Positions 1 through 9,189 of a stretch of 64,000 bases of DNA are shown one piece after another. The position numbers were made by a program, and so were the translations under genes. Source of the DNA: Pseudomonas kairouanensis (GTDB lineage: Bacteria; Pseudomonadota; Gammaproteobacteria; Pseudomonadales; Pseudomonadaceae); NCBI RefSeq assembly GCF_004682055.1, contig NZ_QUZU01000002.1:243015-307014 (forward strand), given 5' to 3'. The notes under the pieces are model-generated. The model searched no databases. It saw only the letters and a list, made by a program, of their open reading frames with translations, and was not told the origin of the DNA. How positions within the stretch are numbered: position 1 is the stretch's first letter; every line of letters begins with the position of its first letter.

Positions 1-1160
1 GCCCATGGTATGAGGGTGCGGAGCAGGCCTGGGGCGCTTTTGCCGATAATCCGCTTGGCGAGTTGAAACTGGGGTGTGGTTGGCTACCGGACGGCTGGCG
101 CGAAAGCGACGACATCAGCTACGCCATCCGCGAAGTCGCCCGTACCGACACCGCTGGCCTGTTCAACTACAGCACGCCGCTGGGGCTGCCGGCACTGCGT
201 GAGCAACTGCTCAAGCGCCTGACTCGGCTGCGCATCCCCTCAAGCCTTGACCGAATCCTCACCACAGCAGGAGCCAGCCATGCCCAAGACCTGCTGATAC
301 GTACGCTGCTCAAGCCCGGCGATTGCGTCGTGGTGGAAACCCCGGGGTATGGCAACCTCTATCGGCAACTGGCCTTCCAGGGGGTGACCTTGCTGCAGGT
401 ACCCCGCACTCGGGGCGGCCCGGACATTGCGGTGCTGGAAGCCTTGTTGCGGCAGCATCGGCCCAAGTGCCTGTTTATCAACAGCCTGTATCACAACCCC
501 ACCGGTACCAGCCTGAGCCGCGAGGTGGCCGCGCGTCTGCTGGAGCTGGCCCACCGCGAGAACTTCCTGATCATCGAGGAAGACGTGCAAGGCGACCTGC
601 AACATGCCAGTTGCACAAGGCTTTCGGCGTTGCCCCACGATGACCGGGTAATCTACGTCGCGAGCTTTTCCAAGACCTTGAGCAGTGCGTTGCGGGTGGG
701 CTACCTCAGCGCCAGCAAGGCGCTTGTTACCCAATTGGCCAGCCTGAAGACCTTGACCGGTTTCGGCACTTCGCGGTTTGCCGAGGCGGTGGTCACGACC
801 TTGCTGGCCAATGGAACCTATCGCAAATGGGTGCAGCGTCTGCGCAAGCGGCTGAACACTCAAATGGCGGCCACGTTGCAGGTGCTGGAGGATGAAGAGT
901 GGGAGGTGTTCGCCGTGCCGTCCGGCGGCATGTTCCTGTGGGCGCGGCCGGGGGCGGGGGAGCCTTCGCGTTTGACGGCCTGCGCCCAACGACTGGGCGT
1001 GTTGCTGTCACCGGGGGCATTGTTCAGCCCGACCGGCGAGCACAGTGACTGGCTGCGCATCAACGTGGCGTACGCAGGCGATCAGCGCGCGCTGGCGCTG
1101 TTCCGCGACATGGGGCCCGCCAGATCGACCTCGACCATTCTGAAAACGACGAGTATGTAG
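1..1160 (+). CDS. MocR-type GntR/aminotransferase regulator, 5' partial
   Basis: The frame is open to the left edge of the window, so the N-terminus, including the expected winged-helix DNA-binding domain, is missing. What remains is a fold-type I aminotransferase domain. HNPTG near nt 492-506 matches the substrate-loop motif, an EEDVQGDL stretch supplies the Asp facing the pyridine ring, and SFSKT near nt 663-678 carries the predicted PLP-binding Lys. A TTG at nt 63 could be read as a start, but the upstream residues (PWYEGAEQAWG) continue the same protein. MocR proteins use PLP as a sensory cofactor rather than for catalysis. A stand-alone class I aminotransferase is the alternative, but the linker-like upstream segment favours MocR. 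Confidence 0.75.
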   Translation, partial: PWYEGAEQAWGAFADNPLGELKLGCGWLPDGWRESDDISYAIREVARTDTAGLFNYSTPLGLPALREQLLKRLTRLRIPSSLDRILTTAGASHAQDLLIRTLLKPGDCVVVETPGYGNLYRQLAFQGVTLLQVPRTRGGPDIAVLEALLRQHRPKCLFINSLYHNPTGTSLSREVAARLLELAHRENFLIIEEDVQGDLQHASCTRLSALPHDDRVIYVASFSKTLSSALRVGYLSASKALVTQLASLKTLTGFGTSRFAEAVVTTLLANGTYRKWVQRLRKRLNTQMAATLQVLEDEEWEVFAVPSGGMFLWARPGAGEPSRLTACAQRLGVLLSPGALFSPTGEHSDWLRINVAYAGDQRALALFRDMGPARSTSTILKTTSM

Positions 1161-1256
1161 CTTTTTGCCATTATTCCGGCGCCAGCGTCTTGTGCTCCGT
1201 ACCCTGGGGTTGCCAATCTCACGACTGGTCAACCGGGTGCAGAGGATTCAAGTGCA

Positions 1257-3224
1257 ATGATTTCGGCCATGCAACGACGTTTCGCCAACCTGGGTATGGC
1301 AAAAAAACTGGGCCTGGGGTTTGCCCTGGTGCTGCTGCTGACGGCGCTGATTGCGGCCATTGGCGTGTGGTCCCTGCAAACCGTTGGGCAGCGTTTTGAA
1401 GGCCTCAAGGCTATGTCGTCGCTCAACAGCGGTTTGCTCAAGGTGCGCCTGATCGAACAGGACTACGCCCTGCATGCCGACCCCAAGGCCGTGGATGCCC
1501 TGCACGAAAGTGTCGACGCCTTGACGGCCCTGGCGACCCGCCTGAAGGCGCAATCGGCTGCCAACGTATCGGTGATGACGGATGTGGAGCAGGCCCTGGC
1601 CGCCTACCGCCAGGCGTTCGATCAGTTTGTCGAGTTGACCCAGACCAAGGACCTGGCACTGGAAATGGCCAGTTGGTCGGTGTCTAGCGTGGCGAACAAC
1701 CTCGATGTGCTGCAGGCCGGCCTGGCGGACGACGGCGCCTATGGCCTCAAGGAGAGCCAGGGCAAGGAGGGCGCTGAGTTCATCGAGCAGGCGGGGCAGG
1801 TCAGCCAGGTTTCGCGCTTGATGCTGCAAGCCATGAACGAAGCGCGTGTGCGCTTGGACCAGAGCCGCAAGGTGAGCGACGACGACGCCGAGCAAGGCAA
1901 GATCGAGCAGGCGGACCAGGCCCTGGCCCAGGTCGAGCAGTTGAAGACCTCGGTCAAGGATCCTGGCTACCAGACGGTGCTCAATGAAGTCAGCGGGCAT
2001 ATCGCCGCGTTCAGCGAAAAACTGGGCGAATACACCGGCCTGCTGGCCCAGGAAAAGACGGTCTACAAGCAGCTCAATGATCGCGCGGCCCAGGTGGTCA
2101 GCCGGGTCAACCAGGCCTACGACGCCGAAGACCAGTCGATGCAGGCACAATTGAACAAAAGCGCTCTGCTGATCATCGGCTCGTCGGCCCTGGCGCTACT
2201 GGTGGGGCTGATTGCGGCCTGGGTGATCACCCGCTTGATCGTCACGCCGTTGCGCCGTGTGATCGCAGTGGCCCAACAGATTGCCGCAGGTGATCTGAGT
2301 GGCCGGATGGAGGTCAGCCGCCGTGATGAAATCGGCCAGTTGATGCAGGCCATGCAGCAGATGGGCAATGGCCTGAGCCATATGGTCAGCGGGCTGCAGG
2401 CCGGTATCGAACAACTGGCCAGTTCGGCCCATTCGCTGTCCAGTGTCACCGAACAAACCAATGTCGAGGTCAGCAGCCAGAAGGAGGAGACCGAGCAGGT
2501 GGCCACGGCGATGAACCAGATGACCGCCACCGTGCACGATGTGGCGCGCAATGCCGAAGAGGCGGCGCAAGCCGCGCAGACGGCGGACGACAAGGTCGAC
2601 AGCGGCCAGCAGGTGGTACGTCAGAGTTTGCAGCGGATCGAGTTGCTGGCGACATCCAGTACCAGCGCCAGTGCCAGCATCGAAAGCCTGAGTGAGGAGA
2701 TCCAGAACATTGGCACCGTGCTGGGGGTGATCAAGAGTGTGGCCGAGCAGACCAACCTGCTGGCCCTCAACGCCGCCATTGAGGCGGCCCGTGCCGGTGA
2801 GCAGGGGCGTGGCTTTGCAGTGGTCGCCGATGAAGTGCGGGCCCTGGCCAAGCGTACCCAGCAGTCCACCGAAGAAATCGAGCGTCTTGTCGGCACATTG
2901 CGCAGCGCAGCGCAGTCATCCGTGCAGCAGATTCAACACAGCGGCGAGTTGGTAAAACTGGCGGTCAGCGACACGCTGGAAACCGAAAGTGCCCTGGGCA
3001 GCATTGCAGTGGCGGTGTCGCTGATCCAGCAGATGAACCAGCAGATCGCCGCTGCGGCCGAGCAGCAAAGTTCGGTGGCCGAAGAGATCAATCGCAGCGT
3101 CACCAGTATCCGCGCCAGCGCCGATCAGTCCGCATTGAGCATGCAAGGCAATGCCGCGTCGAGTATCCAACTGGCGCAATTGGGGGCAGAGCTCAAGGGC
3201 ATGGTGGGGCACTTTCGCCTTTGA
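1257..3224 (+). CDS. methyl-accepting chemotaxis protein, probable HBM-type sensor
   Basis: A 655-residue chemoreceptor. TM1 spans about residues 14-36, a periplasmic helical region of about 260 residues follows, TM2 is about 302-324, then HAMP (about 325-378) and the cytoplasmic signalling domain. The conserved hairpin tip for CheA/CheW contact is present ([19 protein letters not shown]). The long, wholly helical ligand-binding region matches the size of helical bimodular (HBM) domains, known in P. putida McpS to bind TCA-cycle acids; the ligand here cannot be told. The gene stands alone with about 95 nt upstream. Family assignment is secure, ligand class is inference. Confidence 0.93.
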   Translation: MISAMQRRFANLGMAKKLGLGFALVLLLTALIAAIGVWSLQTVGQRFEGLKAMSSLNSGLLKVRLIEQDYALHADPKAVDALHESVDALTALATRLKAQSAANVSVMTDVEQALAAYRQAFDQFVELTQTKDLALEMASWSVSSVANNLDVLQAGLADDGAYGLKESQGKEGAEFIEQAGQVSQVSRLMLQAMNEARVRLDQSRKVSDDDAEQGKIEQADQALAQVEQLKTSVKDPGYQTVLNEVSGHIAAFSEKLGEYTGLLAQEKTVYKQLNDRAAQVVSRVNQAYDAEDQSMQAQLNKSALLIIGSSALALLVGLIAAWVITRLIVTPLRRVIAVAQQIAAGDLSGRMEVSRRDEIGQLMQAMQQMGNGLSHMVSGLQAGIEQLASSAHSLSSVTEQTNVEVSSQKEETEQVATAMNQMTATVHDVARNAEEAAQAAQTADDKVDSGQQVVRQSLQRIELLATSSTSASASIESLSEEIQNIGTVLGVIKSVAEQTNLLALNAAIEAARAGEQGRGFAVVADEVRALAKRTQQSTEEIERLVGTLRSAAQSSVQQIQHSGELVKLAVSDTLETESALGSIAVAVSLIQQMNQQIAAAAEQQSSVAEEINRSVTSIRASADQSALSMQGNAASSIQLAQLGAELKGMVGHFRL

Positions 3225-3260
3225 TCGCCGCTGACACGCGGCGATCATGGGGCCGGGCGA

Positions 3261-4073
3261 TCAGGCGTTGTTGGCCAGGAAGGTCAGCAGCGCTTCATTG
3301 ACATACTCCGGGTTTTCCCGGGCGCTGATATGGCCTGCCTGCGGGATCAGGATCAGGCTGCAGCCGATCAGGTCGGCCATTTCCTGTGCTTCGGCCGGCG
3401 GCCGCGGCGTGTCGAACTCGCCGCACATCACCTGGGTGGTGTCGGTGTCCAGGCGCGGCAGTTGTTCCAGCACATCCTCACGGCTGAAAATCAACCGGCC
3501 CAAGGGCACGATGCTGTCCAGCAGGCGTTCGCGGGAGTGCGCCTGCAGCGACGTGCGAAAGTCCTGATACAGCGCGGATTCACGGTCGATGCCCGGACGG
3601 AAGAAGATCGGCGCGATCACGTCCAGAAGCGGCTCGGGAATGGCGCCGGCGTCTTCGATCATCTTGAACAGTGAAAAATAGTACTGGCGCGTGGCCTCGG
3701 GCTCGGCGCCCAGGTAGGTGTCCATCAGCACCAGGCTGTTGACGCGTTGCGGCGCCAGCAGCGCCAGGCGTGCACCCCACATGCCGCCCACTGAGAGCCC
3801 CACCAGGTTGATCTGTTCGATATCCAGGTGATCCAGCAACGCCAGGGTCTGGCGCGCCAGGTCGTCAAGGGAGTGGGTTTGCGCGGGCAACGGGCCCGAT
3901 TCGCCATGGCCCCACAGCTCGGGGACGATCACACGGTACTGGTGTGACAGCGCCTCGATCTGCGGCGCCCACATCTCAGCGCCCCACAGGTAGCTTGAGC
4001 CCAACAGGACGACGGGGCCGGTGCCCTGGTCGATGTAGTGCAGCGGTTGTCCATCAATGACGGCGACAGGCAT
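3261..4073 (-). CDS. alpha/beta-fold hydrolase
   Basis: A 270-residue cytoplasmic hydrolase of the alpha/beta superfamily. It has an oxyanion-loop segment (LLGSSYLWGAEMW), the nucleophile elbow GLSVGG near residue 93-98, an acidic residue in GEFDTPRP near 220 and a C-terminal His in QAGHISA. The triad therefore looks complete. The shape resembles lactonase and hydrolytic dehalogenase-like members such as PcaD, but the substrate cannot be assigned. It lies on the minus strand, downstream of the 256-residue unknown gene and separated from it by an inverted repeat. Confidence 0.85.
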   Translation of the reverse strand: MPVAVIDGQPLHYIDQGTGPVVLLGSSYLWGAEMWAPQIEALSHQYRVIVPELWGHGESGPLPAQTHSLDDLARQTLALLDHLDIEQINLVGLSVGGMWGARLALLAPQRVNSLVLMDTYLGAEPEATRQYYFSLFKMIEDAGAIPEPLLDVIAPIFFRPGIDRESALYQDFRTSLQAHSRERLLDSIVPLGRLIFSREDVLEQLPRLDTDTTQVMCGEFDTPRPPAEAQEMADLIGCSLILIPQAGHISARENPEYVNEALLTFLANNA

Positions 4074-4167
4074 AGCAGGCCTCTGACTTCACGGAGTGAG
4101 GGCACTTTTTTACGCGAGTCGGGGGCGGGGGGATAGGTGCAAAGTGATGGCATGTGCCGATGGGGGC

Positions 4168-4195
4168 GTGGTGAGCGGGCAAGCCCGCTCACCAC
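4168..4195. repeat. 13-bp inverted repeat, REP-like
   Basis: The arms GTGGTGAGCGGGC and GCCCGCTCACCAC are perfect complements around a 2-nt AA spacer. There is no T-run on either side, so it looks like a REP-type palindrome of a family different from the GGGAGGGGG type elsewhere in the window, rather than an intrinsic terminator. It lies between two co-directional minus-strand genes and could stabilise or terminate the upstream message. Confidence 0.6.
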
Positions 4196-4201
4196 AGGCA
4201 A

Positions 4202-4972
4202 TCAGTCGTAGATGACGCGTTTTTTCCACTCGGCGTCGGTGTCGGCCACTTTCAGGCCTTCGGTCAACTCGTTGACCTCGTCTTCGGCCGGCTTGCTGTT
4301 GGTCAGCACCGTGGAGTTGGCACGGGCCAGTTGCGCTTCCAACTGCTGCAACTGCGCGCTGTAGACCACTGGCTCCGGTTGTTTGCGCAGGTACTGCACG
4401 CCACGTTCGAACGCCAGGCGCGCCTGGCCAGGTTGGCCTTGTTGCAGCGCGTGCTGGCCAAGGTTGTTGAAGAATTCGATGTGCAGCAGCACCAGGATAT
4501 GGCGGATTTCCTTGATCCAGTGCTTGGCCTCGTTGGCCGGCAGGAAACCATCCTGGGCCGCGCGGGTGACCTGGCCGTGCAGGGCTTCGAGCAGGAAGCG
4601 CACATCCTTGGCCTTGGCTTCGGTCTGGATCGGGGCGGGCGGGTTGTTCACCGGAATCGATTCGCCCTGGGCCACCAAGGCATTGAGTTCGGTGATCCGC
4701 GCCTTGGCCGTTGCGCTGGTTTTGTTGAGGTTGAGCAGGCGCTGGTTGACGTTGAGTTCCAGGCGAGTCAGCAACAACTTGAGTGCCGGGGTCATCAATT
4801 GGCCAGGGAACGTCTCGGTGATTTCACCGCAACGGCGCAGCCGATCGTTGAGTTCGATCTCGGTGCGCTTTTTCTCCAGCTTGTTGTTTTCCACCACATG
4901 GTTCATGTAGCCAATGGCGATCAGTATTGCGATCCCGGCTATTACCAGCAGGGCGATCATGAGTGGTGTCAC
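4202..4972 (-). CDS. membrane-anchored protein of unknown function
   Basis: 256 residues. A hydrophobic N-terminal helix (about residues 4-22, rich in Ile/Leu/Ala) is followed by a long charged, predominantly helical region with coiled-coil character, and a C-terminal half that looks like tetratricopeptide-type helices (LGQHALQQGQPGQARLAFER). It is predicted to be anchored in the inner membrane. I do not recognise a named family. The helical repeats suggest protein-protein contact. The gene is monocistronic on the minus strand; its upstream side faces the tRNA cluster. Confidence 0.7.
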   Translation of the reverse strand: MTPLMIALLVIAGIAILIAIGYMNHVVENNKLEKKRTEIELNDRLRRCGEITETFPGQLMTPALKLLLTRLELNVNQRLLNLNKTSATAKARITELNALVAQGESIPVNNPPAPIQTEAKAKDVRFLLEALHGQVTRAAQDGFLPANEAKHWIKEIRHILVLLHIEFFNNLGQHALQQGQPGQARLAFERGVQYLRKQPEPVVYSAQLQQLEAQLARANSTVLTNSKPAEDEVNELTEGLKVADTDAEWKKRVIYD

Positions 4973-5239
4973 CGGTGTGACCTCTTTGTAGGGTTTGCTG
5001 TGGAGTGTAGTGACTGGGCTATCCGGGGGATAGGGCTGATCGACCAGTTACCCAGGTAGATGCGTCTATATAGGTAAGGGTTCCCTGAGTAGATGCACAT
5101 TGCCATCATTTGCCGAAGCGAACTATAACGTCTTGTCGGGCGCCAGAATATAGGCGTCAAGGCCCAGACGGGCAGAATGCCCCCATCGGCCCGATAAGCA
5201 GGGCGAAGTCATTGATTTTAATAAATTTATCCTTGGGGG

Positions 5240-5268
5240 TTGACGACCTTTCAATCCATCCATAGAAT
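5240..5268 (+). promoter_or_regulatory. sigma70 promoter of the tRNA-Glu/Gly cluster
   Basis: TTGACG (5240-5245) and TAGAAT (5263-5268) are separated by exactly 17 nt, close to consensus. The discriminator after the -10 is GC-rich (GCGCGCC), as in stringently controlled stable-RNA promoters, and an AT-rich tract (AATTTATTTTAATAAATTTAT region, about 5215-5230) sits where an UP element would. The first tRNA begins about 60 nt downstream. The rest of the 358-nt stretch 4973-5330 holds no gene that I can support. Confidence 0.8.
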
Positions 5269-5330
5269 GCGCGCCACTTAAAGCGGAAAGCACACAGCGA
5301 AACGCGATAAGTAGTGAATGTTGTACGTGT

Positions 5331-5406
5331 GTCCCCTTCGTCTAGTGGCCTAGGACACCGCCCTTTCACGGCGGTAACAGGGGTTCGAGTCCCCTAGGGG
5401 ACGCCA
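5331..5406 (+). tRNA. tRNA-Glu (TTC), copy 1
   Basis: 76 nt including the encoded CCA. Acceptor stem GTCCCCT pairs with AGGGGAC, the anticodon loop is CTTTCAC with anticodon TTC, and the T-loop is GTTCGAG. It is almost identical to E. coli tRNA-Glu. First gene of a Glu-Gly unit that is repeated three times. Confidence 0.98.
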
Positions 5407-5410
5407 ATAA

Positions 5411-5486
<76 letters not shown>

Positions 5487-5559
5487 AATTTAAGCAGTGC
5501 TGCTTTCGGGCGGCACTGAGTGAAACCAGGGCATGATCTTCGGATTTAACCTCTGGACA

Positions 5560-5584
5560 CTGAAATACACACCATGTGTTTCAG
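5560..5584 (+). other. hairpin in the inter-tRNA spacer, copy 1
   Basis: CTGAAATACA pairs with TGTGTTTCAG (one T-G pair) around a 5-nt loop, just upstream of the second tRNA-Glu. The matching hairpin of the next spacer (5818-5842) carries a compensated A-T to G-C change, which argues that the RNA structure is maintained. The same spacer also holds a TTCG-capped hairpin (about 5494-5519) and a CCAGGG/CCTCTGG pairing. Confidence 0.6.
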
Positions 5585-5590
5585 TTGTGT

Positions 5591-5666
5591 GTCCCCTTCG
5601 TCTAGTGGCCTAGGACACCGCCCTTTCACGGCGGTAACAGGGGTTCGAGTCCCCTAGGGGACGCCA
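5591..5666 (+). tRNA. tRNA-Glu (TTC), copy 2
   Basis: Identical in sequence to copy 1, 260 nt downstream of it. Anticodon TTC and encoded CCA are present. Confidence 0.98.
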
Positions 5667-5669
5667 TTT

Positions 5670-5745
<76 letters not shown>

Positions 5746-5817
5746 ATTTAAGCAGTGTGGCCTTCGGGCGGCACTGAGTGAAACCAGGGCATGATCTTCG
5801 GATTTAACCCCTGGACA

Positions 5818-5842
5818 CTGGAATACACACCATGTGTTCCAG
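5818..5842 (+). other. hairpin in the inter-tRNA spacer, copy 2
   Basis: CTGGAATACA pairs with TGTGTTCCAG around the same 5-nt loop as copy 1. Compared with copy 1, one A-T pair has become G-C with both sides changed. The upstream spacer hairpin has a perfect C(TTCG)G loop in this copy. Confidence 0.6.
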
Positions 5843-5848
5843 CTGTGT

Positions 5849-5924
5849 GTCCCCTTCGTCTAGTGGCCTAGGACACCGCCCTTTCACGGCGGTAACAGGG
5901 GTTCGAGTCCCCTAGGGGACGCCA
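5849..5924 (+). tRNA. tRNA-Glu (TTC), copy 3
   Basis: Identical to copies 1 and 2; it begins 258 nt after copy 2. Confidence 0.98.
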
Positions 5925-5927
5925 TTT

Positions 5928-6003
<76 letters not shown>

Positions 6004-6014
6004 TATTCAACGAA

Positions 6015-6044
6015 AACGCCGATCAGAGATGATCGGCGTTTTTG
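6015..6044 (+). terminator. intrinsic terminator of the tRNA-Glu/Gly cluster
   Basis: AACGCCGATCA pairs with TGATCGGCGTT around a GAGA loop and is followed by a T-run. Confidence 0.9.
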
Positions 6045-6067
6045 TGTGTGCTTGATTTATAGCCACG

Positions 6068-6092
6068 AAAAAAGCCCGCCATTGCGGCGGGC
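6068..6092 (-). terminator. intrinsic terminator of the M20 dipeptidase gene
   Basis: Read on the minus strand, GCCCGCC/GGCGGGC arms (5-nt loop) are followed by a run of six T. It lies 12 nt beyond the dipeptidase stop codon. Confidence 0.85.
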
Positions 6093-6103
6093 TCGTTCGG
6101 CTA

Positions 6104-7825
6104 TCAGAGCGTGGGCAACTGCCCGATGCGCCCCATCATTTCAGTCACGATCTGCAAGTCCAACAAGAACTGGTCAACCGTCTTGAACTCATTGTCGGTG
6201 TGCCCGGTGTACTTCACTTCCGGGCGCGCCAGGCCAAATTGCACGCCATTGGGCAATTCATGCACCGAGGTAGCACCGGCCGACGTACCGAACTTGTGCT
6301 CCATCCCCAGGTTTTCACTGGCCACCGCCAGCAGGGCCTTTACCCACTCGCCTTCCGGGTTGCGGTACATCGGTTCCGCCACTGAATAGGTGAAGTCCAC
6401 CTTGACCTTGGTTTTCTTGTCCCAGGCACTGAGCTTGTCGGCAATCTCTGCCTTGAGCTTCTCTGGAGACTTGCCCTTCGGCACGCGCAGGTTCACAGCC
6501 AGTTTGAAAGCTTTGTCATCCAGCCCTACAAACGTCAGCGAGGTGGTCAGCGGCCCCATGAACTCATCGGAGAAGCCCACACCCAACTTGCCACCCAGGT
6601 AATCCAGGCCCCAGTTGTCGGCCGCATAACGCGCCGCGTCGGTGATGTGGTTGTGCTTGAGGGCGATCTTGCCGTCAACGCTGTAGATCAATTCCAGCAT
6701 GCGCGCCACCGGGTTGATGCCCGACTCGGGTTCCGAGGAGTGCGCCGACACGCCCGTCACCGTCAGCTTGACCTCTTTGCCAACCACTTTGGCGGCCACT
6801 TCAAAATCAGCGCCGTTGGCTTTGACGTACTGAGCGCCGGCGGTTTGCAGGCTGGCGGCCAATTCGGCAGGTTTGTCCGAGATAAAAGTGGCCACCGATG
6901 CTGACGGGATTTGATTGGTGGCCATGCCGCCGGTCATTGAGATGATCTCTGCACCTTTGCCTTCACCCTTGCGGCGGGGGAAGGTGGCCATGACGGTGCC
7001 GTAGCCTTTCTCGGCAATCACGACGGGGTAGCCGCCATCCAGCGCCAGGTTGTACTGGGGCGTCGGGTTCTTTTCGAAGTAATAGGGGATCGCGTCGCCA
7101 GAGGTTTCTTCGGTGGTGTCCACCAGCAGTTTGAAATTACGCGCCAGCGGCAGCTTTTCTTCCTTGATCACCTTCATGGCATACATCGCCACCACGATGC
7201 CGTTCTTGTCATCCTCGGTGCCGCGGCCGTACATGCGGTCGCCGATCAGCGTGACCTTGAACGGGTCGAGCTTGGTGCCATCCTTGAGCACCCAGTTCTC
7301 CGGCGTCACCGGCACTACGTCGGCGTGGGCGTGGATGCCCACCACTTCATCGCCGCTGCCTTCCAGGGATATTTCGTACACGCGGTTGTCGATATTGCGG
7401 AAGTTCAGGTTGAAGGCTTTCGCCAGGTCCTGGATCTTGCCAGCGATCTTGATGAATTCCGGGTTTTTGTACTGGGGCACGCCGTCAATGTTGAACGTCG
7501 GGATTTCCACCAGCTCACGCAGGGTTTCGGTGGCGGCCTTGCCGTACTTCACGCGGGTGTAGATGCCGAGCAGGCGGTGGATGTCGTTCTGCTGGTCGGC
7601 GGTCAGGGTTTTGTTGTCGAGGAAAGCATTGATCGACGGCGCCAGGTCGCCCTTGTTCAGTGTGCCGAGGAACCCGCGAAAATCGGTGACGGATTTTTCG
7701 TTGAAGCTCTTGAGAATCGCCGCGCTTTGATCCGGGGTGATATTGGCCAAGGCAGGGGTGGTAATCGCCGACAGGCTCGCCGCGAACAGGGTGGCAGCTG
7801 CCAGTTGCTTGAGTGGGAAGTGCAT
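6104..7825 (-). CDS. exported M20 family dipeptidase
   Basis: 573 residues with a Sec signal peptide (MHFPLKQLAAATLFAASLSA, cleavage likely after ALA near residue 28), so it acts in the periplasm or outside. The di-zinc peptidase signature is clear: HAHADVVPV (first metal His and Asp), GRGTEDDKN (bridging Asp), TTEETSGD (catalytic Glu and a ligand), and a C-terminal GHTDNEF. A lid/dimerisation insertion lies between them. It is longer than cytoplasmic PepV (about 470) because of an N-terminal helical region of about 100 residues. It probably cleaves dipeptides for nutrient scavenging. It has its own terminator and no operon partner. Confidence 0.9.
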   Translation of the reverse strand: MHFPLKQLAAATLFAASLSAITTPALANITPDQSAAILKSFNEKSVTDFRGFLGTLNKGDLAPSINAFLDNKTLTADQQNDIHRLLGIYTRVKYGKAATETLRELVEIPTFNIDGVPQYKNPEFIKIAGKIQDLAKAFNLNFRNIDNRVYEISLEGSGDEVVGIHAHADVVPVTPENWVLKDGTKLDPFKVTLIGDRMYGRGTEDDKNGIVVAMYAMKVIKEEKLPLARNFKLLVDTTEETSGDAIPYYFEKNPTPQYNLALDGGYPVVIAEKGYGTVMATFPRRKGEGKGAEIISMTGGMATNQIPSASVATFISDKPAELAASLQTAGAQYVKANGADFEVAAKVVGKEVKLTVTGVSAHSSEPESGINPVARMLELIYSVDGKIALKHNHITDAARYAADNWGLDYLGGKLGVGFSDEFMGPLTTSLTFVGLDDKAFKLAVNLRVPKGKSPEKLKAEIADKLSAWDKKTKVKVDFTYSVAEPMYRNPEGEWVKALLAVASENLGMEHKFGTSAGATSVHELPNGVQFGLARPEVKYTGHTDNEFKTVDQFLLDLQIVTEMMGRIGQLPTL

Positions 7826-7919
7826 TGCTGGAGCATTCCTTTGCAGGTGGTAGGTAGGAGGTTTCTGACCAAATCGTCAGAAACATTTCCACACACTACC
7901 ACTAGTCAGGTGCGCGTCG

Positions 7920-9137
7920 TCAATGCTGGCCCGGATGCGGCTCAGGGTATGCGTCCGTGACCTTCAACGCCTTGGCGTAAGGCCCATCCCACAGTTGTTG
8001 GTGCAGTTGCCCCACACGCTTGGCCATCGTTTCGTTGCGCATCACCACTTCCAGGTTGCGCGAATTATCCAGGTAACCACCCAGCCAATTGCTCGTACCG
8101 ATCCAGGCGACTTGCCCATCGACTTCCATCGTCTTGCTGTGAATCACTCGTGCGTAAGGGATAAACCCTTGCCTGGCCTCGGGCAGGGTGACGATCTTGA
8201 CCTGCACGTTGGGCAACACCGCCAGGCTTTTGAGGTAGGGCAGTTCCAGCTTGTCGGTGTTCCAGTTGGAGACCATCAGCTTGACCGACACCCCGCGTGC
8301 CGCCGCAGCACGCACGGCATTGTCGATGACTGCGTAATACGGGCGGGTTCGATCAGGTCCGTAGGACAGGGGGGCATAGTCCAGCAGTTGCACCCGTACT
8401 TCCTTTTGCGCTTCGCCCAGCAGGCGCGGCAGTTCCAGCTGAGAATCACCCACCCCCGGCGGGTTGTACTGTTGCGGGCTGGCGACCAGGTAGTTGCCGG
8501 TGCGCGCAGGCGCTTGGCTTGCCGCAGGCAATGGCACCGGTTTGTGGTCGGCGAGGGCGGCCTGGGCTTGCCAGTCCTGATTGAAGATCGCCTGAACCTG
8601 ACGGGCTACCGTTGCATCGCTGATGCGCAGCCCGGTTTCGTGGATATGTTCCAGGGAGCGCCAATCGAAATTCTGACTGCCGACAAACGCCTGCTTGCCG
8701 TCCACCACCATGTATTTGGCGTGGATGATCCCACCGCTCAGTTGCCCGTACGCCAGGACGCGGAAGGTCAGGTTGGGGATGGCACGCAAGCGCTCCAGGG
8801 TGGATGCCTCTGACAGCTTGATGCCTTTTTCTTCGAGCAAAAAGCGAATCTTCACACCGCGTTTGCCGGCGGCTTCCAGGTGGTCGATGACGCTGTCCAT
8901 CACCGAACCGGGGTGGTCGGCGGCGTAGAACTGGCCGATGTCGATGCTGGTTCTTGCGCCGTCGAACAACTCGATCCACACCGGGCCGGGCTGGCGCAGG
9001 TCGGCAGTGCCCAAGGCTGTATCCACGGGCACGGTGTGCACCAGTTCAAACCCCGGAATCGTAAACTGCGCCTGGGCCAATGGGCAGAGGAGCAAGCCGG
9101 CGAAGCTTGCATGACGCAACGTAGAGGAGAGGGACAT
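7920..9137 (-). CDS. exported phospholipase D-like protein, two HKD motifs
   Basis: About 405 residues. I start at the internal Met (MSLSSTLRHASFAG) because it begins a good signal peptide (cleavage after AQA), while the longer reading frame would start inside the upstream gene's terminator. Both HKD half-sites are present: HAKYMVVDGKQAFVGSQN near residue 140 and HSKTMEVDGQVAWIGTSN near 345. The two halves form one active site in this superfamily, which cleaves phosphodiesters through a phospho-His intermediate. It is likely periplasmic; the substrate (phospholipid or other phosphodiester) is unknown. It lies downstream of the TonB cluster but beyond a terminator. Confidence 0.88.
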   Translation of the reverse strand: MSLSSTLRHASFAGLLLCPLAQAQFTIPGFELVHTVPVDTALGTADLRQPGPVWIELFDGARTSIDIGQFYAADHPGSVMDSVIDHLEAAGKRGVKIRFLLEEKGIKLSEASTLERLRAIPNLTFRVLAYGQLSGGIIHAKYMVVDGKQAFVGSQNFDWRSLEHIHETGLRISDATVARQVQAIFNQDWQAQAALADHKPVPLPAASQAPARTGNYLVASPQQYNPPGVGDSQLELPRLLGEAQKEVRVQLLDYAPLSYGPDRTRPYYAVIDNAVRAAAARGVSVKLMVSNWNTDKLELPYLKSLAVLPNVQVKIVTLPEARQGFIPYARVIHSKTMEVDGQVAWIGTSNWLGGYLDNSRNLEVVMRNETMAKRVGQLHQQLWDGPYAKALKVTDAYPEPHPGQH

Positions 9138-9151
9138 AAGGTTCTCGATCA

Positions 9152-9180
9152 GAAAAAAAGACGGGCGCATTGCGCGCCCG
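9152..9180 (-). terminator. intrinsic terminator after exbB
   Basis: On the minus strand the arms CGGGCGC/GCGCCCG (5-nt loop) are followed by seven to eight T. It closes the exbD-tonB-receptor-exbB operon. Confidence 0.87.
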
Positions 9181-9189
9181 CCTGAACGA

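Noticed and set aside
4969..5369. Two short minus-strand frames upstream of the tRNA cluster
   Set aside because: They cross the tRNA promoter and the first tRNA; no coding character.
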